From DATDRS01 sp035291605 (GTDB taxonomy: Bacteria; Chloroflexota; Anaerolineae; Anaerolineales; UBA6663), in assembly GCA_035291605.1 (NCBI GenBank), contig DATDRS010000432.1, forward strand, positions 1 through 14,489: a DNA stretch of 14,489 bases, read 5' to 3'. Made by a program: the position numbers and the translations under genes. Shown in pieces: positions 12,360 to 14,489 of the stretch (the first letter of the stretch is position 1; the number at the start of each line of letters is the position of its first letter). The notes under the pieces are model-generated. The model was not told the origin of the DNA. It saw only the letters and a program-made list of their open reading frames with translations, and ran no database searches.

Positions 12360-13199
12360 ATGAAAAAAGCAACTCATGCCCTTATGGCCCTTGTGCTCGC
12401 GCTGGCCCTGGTATTTAGCACCGCTGGCAGCGCGGGCGCAGTCACTGATGGGGAGCTGGACGGAGAGGGTCATCCACACGTCGTCCTCCTGCTGATGGAG
12501 GTTGGCGGTGAACCGGCATTTCGGTGCAGCGGAACGTTGCTTTCTGCAACAGTTCTCTTAACCGCTGGACATTGCACCAATAACTTTCCAGACGCTCCAT
12601 ATACTGGCATGAGAGTCTTCACAGAATCGGATGTTCAAGCCGGCATAGGCACCACCAATGATTATCCAGATGCCGGCCCGAACAGTGTAGAAGCAGTTGA
12701 ATGGCATGCTCATCCAGACTATGAGACCGCTCCATTCTACTTCCATGATGTAGGTGTTGTGATCCTCGAAGAACCCGGCGTTGTTTTGGATGAGTATGGC
12801 GAACTTCCTTCTGTAGACCAATTCGACTCATTTAAGACAAAGCGCGGCCTGCAGGACGTCACCTTTACTTCCGTTGGCTATGGCTTGCAGGAAAGCTTTC
12901 CGACTCCAGCATCCTTCCTGGCGAACAACACTAGAACACGTTATGTAGCTCATCCTCGCCTGCTTCAAATCAATGTGCCCGGCTTTACGGGCGATTTTTC
13001 CATGCTGCTGTCAAACAACCATGCTACCGGCGGCACTTGCTTTGGCGACTCAGGTGGCCCGAATTTCCTGGGTGACAGCAACGTCGTTGCCGGTGTTACG
13101 TCTTACGGTATAAATGGCAACTGCGCCGGCACCGGCGGCGTATTCCGTATGGACAGGCAGAATGTCCAGGATTTTGTCAACGATTACTTGAATCCGTAG
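12360..13199 (+). CDS. Secreted S1 (chymotrypsin-fold) serine protease, paralogue 2
   Basis: This 279-residue paralogue of the preceding protease is about half identical by eye. It has a signal peptide (MKKATHALMALVLALALVFS, then GSAGA) and the triad H71 (LTAGHC), D130 (FHDVGVVIL) and S231 (CFGDSGGP). Cysteines 56, 72, 227 and 254 occupy equivalent places. Predicted cleavage after A27 leaves Val-Thr-Asp-Gly as the mature N-terminus, with D230 available for the activation salt bridge. The S1-pocket position equivalent to 189 is Gly and 190 is Thr. AAAGGAG lies 6 nt before ATG 12360. The central segment after LTAGHC (residues about 74-125) is the most divergent from paralogue 1, suggesting different substrates. 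Base composition is clearly lower in GC than the lysine genes. Confidence 0.92.
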   Translation: MKKATHALMALVLALALVFSTAGSAGAVTDGELDGEGHPHVVLLLMEVGGEPAFRCSGTLLSATVLLTAGHCTNNFPDAPYTGMRVFTESDVQAGIGTTNDYPDAGPNSVEAVEWHAHPDYETAPFYFHDVGVVILEEPGVVLDEYGELPSVDQFDSFKTKRGLQDVTFTSVGYGLQESFPTPASFLANNTRTRYVAHPRLLQINVPGFTGDFSMLLSNNHATGGTCFGDSGGPNFLGDSNVVAGVTSYGINGNCAGTGGVFRMDRQNVQDFVNDYLNP

Positions 13200-13240
13200 C
13201 TGGATTTGCAGTAAAAGGCGACATCGTCATAACAGTTCAA

Positions 13241-13266
13241 GGGTTGCCGGCTGGCAACCCTTTTTT
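13241..13266 (+). terminator. Rho-independent terminator after the second S1 protease
   Basis: GGGTTGCC (13241-13248) and GGCAACCC (13253-13260) form a perfect 8-bp stem with a 4-nt loop followed by six T (13261-13266). It separates this gene from the subtilisin gene. Confidence 0.92.
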
Positions 13267-13274
13267 GACGAATG

Positions 13275-13290
13275 ATGACCTTCTGGTCAT
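13275..13290. promoter_or_regulatory. Perfect palindrome next to the -35 box (candidate operator)
   Basis: ATGACC-TTCT-GGTCAT is a perfect inverted repeat that ends directly before the TTGACT -35 candidate. Its position suits a dimeric transcription factor, either activator or repressor, but it could also be a chance hairpin between terminator and promoter. Confidence 0.35.
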
Positions 13291-13317
13291 TTGACTATTT
13301 CGCGGAGTCGGTATACT
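13291..13317 (+). promoter_or_regulatory. Promoter of the subtilisin-like gene
   Basis: TTGACT (13291-13296) and TATACT (13312-13317) form a sigma-70 type pair with a 15-nt spacer (16 if the -35 is read as TTTGAC at 13290). Transcription would start near 13324, right at the hairpin that follows. The upstream terminator makes an independent promoter necessary. Confidence 0.6.
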
Positions 13318-13324
13318 TTCCAGC

Positions 13325-13364
13325 CCCGATAACATCGGGAGAGTCAAAAAAATAAGGAGGTGAT
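13325..13364 (+). promoter_or_regulatory. 5'-terminal hairpin and distal Shine-Dalgarno-like sequence
   Basis: CCCGAT/ATCGGG (13325-13330/13334-13339) would form a stem at the very 5' end of the mRNA. AAGGAGGTGAT (13354-13364) is an 11-base match to the anti-Shine-Dalgarno complement, 87 nt before the TTG start, with no start codon at normal spacing. Such 5' hairpin plus ribosome-binding sequence layouts are known to stabilise some bacterial mRNAs; here that is an inference. Confidence 0.45.
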
Positions 13365-13451
13365 AGCCTGCCAGGAGACGTTTACCTTTCAGATCACATA
13401 CGCGTCGCGAACACCATCATAATCACCACATCTGAGGAGAAGGAACCGATC

Positions 13452-14489
13452 TTGGGAACCAAAGCTTTGCGTTTGGCTGTTTCTTTCCTGCTTGTGCTGT
13501 CCGTGATTGCCTCGACCGGCGCCGTGCTTGCCGAGAATGGCAGCCCAGGCTCAGGGTGGCTGTCCAAACACGACGGCGAATTACTGGCCGAAGCCCGCGC
13601 GCAGGGAGATTCCACGGTGACGCTCCTAATCGCCTCCCAGCCCGGCGCCAACAGGAAAGTCGTAAGCGGTATCCAGGGGTTGGGCGGCACTGTGCGCTAC
13701 CGCGACGACGACGTAAGCTACATCCGGGCAATTGTCCCGATTGACCATGTTGAGGCCGCCGCGCGGCTGAACGGCGTGCAGTCCGTTGATCTCAACGAAG
13801 TGATCCCGCTCGAAGATCCACGGCCTGATCCGGACGGGGTCGTTGGCGTTATTCCACAACCTCCCCCCGGCCCTGGCACCCCCAATAACAACCCTTATAT
13901 GCCCATCGGCGATACGGGCGCCTCGCAGTTCATGGCTGCCAACCCGACATGGGATGGCCGCGGCGTCACGATCGGCATTCTCGACTTGGGCGTCTCGCTT
14001 GACCACCCGAGCCTGCTGACGACCAGCACCGGCGAGCGCAAGATCGTTGATTGGGTGACCTTCACGGACCCGTTACAAGGGGGAGGCTCTGGCGACCCGA
14101 CCTGGGTGAACATGCAGAATCAGGTCAGCGGCGGCACGTTCACCTTCAACGGCGTGACTTACACTGCGCCCGCGGCCGGCTCCTACCGCATCGGATTGTT
14201 TGTCGAAGGCGACTCTCGCCTCGGCGGCGAGGTCGGCCGCAACGTCAACCGTGATAGCGATACGGCCGATGTCTTTGCTGTGCTGTGGGACACTGACAGC
14301 AACACGGTCTGGGTTGACACCAACCAGAACAATAACTTCGCCGACGACATGCCGATGACCGACTACAAGGTCAACTACGACGTGAACTACTTCGGCGTGG
14401 ATAACCCGGCCACCGCCGTCGCCGAACGGATGCCCTTCGTCGTGCAGACCGACGGCAGACAGAAGTTCGTCAACATCGGCATCGTCTCC
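13452..14489 (+). CDS. Secreted subtilisin-like (S8) serine protease, 3' end outside window
   Basis: The 346 visible residues are open to the last base, so the C-terminal part with the catalytic His and Ser is not seen. TTG 13452 is preferred: GAGGAGAAGG (13434-13443) precedes it, and translation then yields a signal peptide (KALRLAVSFLLVLSVIAS, ending AVLA at residue 27). Residues about 54-118 resemble a subtilisin propeptide (inhibitor I9-like). A proline-rich linker (residues 119-144) follows. GRGVTIGILDLGVSLDHPSL (residues 169-188) carries the catalytic Asp as D178. It reads D-L-G where most family members have D-T-G. The region after it (residues 190-346) holds a long insertion with Asp-rich segments (DTDSNTVWVDTNQNNN) typical of large S8 proteases. 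I am confident of the family, less of the start. Confidence 0.87.
   Translation, partial: MGTKALRLAVSFLLVLSVIASTGAVLAENGSPGSGWLSKHDGELLAEARAQGDSTVTLLIASQPGANRKVVSGIQGLGGTVRYRDDDVSYIRAIVPIDHVEAAARLNGVQSVDLNEVIPLEDPRPDPDGVVGVIPQPPPGPGTPNNNPYMPIGDTGASQFMAANPTWDGRGVTIGILDLGVSLDHPSLLTTSTGERKIVDWVTFTDPLQGGGSGDPTWVNMQNQVSGGTFTFNGVTYTAPAAGSYRIGLFVEGDSRLGGEVGRNVNRDSDTADVFAVLWDTDSNTVWVDTNQNNNFADDMPMTDYKVNYDVNYFGVDNPATAVAERMPFVVQTDGRQKFVNIGIVS

Overview
The window looks like bacterial chromosome from a high-GC, free-living organism, most plausibly Chloroflexota (Anaerolineae-like). This is an inference from gene content: LysW-dependent lysine synthesis, a MoxR/DUF58/DUF4129 trio, several secreted serine proteases, and degenerate short repeats between genes. 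No rRNA or other taxonomic marker is present. All genes are on the + strand.

Region 1 (1-3723) holds the 3' part of a MoxR-family AAA+ ATPase, a DUF58 protein and a polytopic membrane protein ending in a DUF4129-like domain, a recognised operon type. Region 2 (3778-5064) is a complete enolase gene.

Region 3 (about 5120-10739) is a full amino-group-carrier cluster lysW-lysX-lysY-lysZ-lysJ-lysK. LysW carries alpha-aminoadipate (or glutamate), LysX attaches it, LysZ phosphorylates, LysY reduces, LysJ transaminates and LysK releases lysine (or ornithine). In front of lysW lies what reads as a complete transcription attenuator: a near-leaderless 31-codon lysine-containing leader ORF, a hairpin over its two adjacent Lys codons, an 11-14 bp antiterminator pairing and a Rho-independent terminator. 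This is the strongest regulatory find in the window.

Region 4 (10740-14489) is lower in GC and holds three secreted serine protease genes: two paralogous chymotrypsin-fold (S1) proteases and the 5' part of a subtilisin-like (S8) protease. Each S1 gene is preceded by a copy of a roughly 115-120 nt structured RNA element. Its 78-nt core differs at only two positions between copies, although the encoded proteins are only about half identical by eye. The element can form a pseudoknot that competes with a terminator hairpin, so it looks like a riboswitch or other attenuating RNA; I cannot assign it to a known class. All three protease leaders also carry a strong Shine-Dalgarno-like sequence about 70-90 nt upstream of the start codon.

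Across regions 1-3, at least five gene junctions contain degenerate heptanucleotide repeats. Some run into reading frames, giving the MoxR and LysX C-terminal tails and possibly the LysJ N-terminus. lysK carries an apparent in-frame repeat insertion of about 25 codons.
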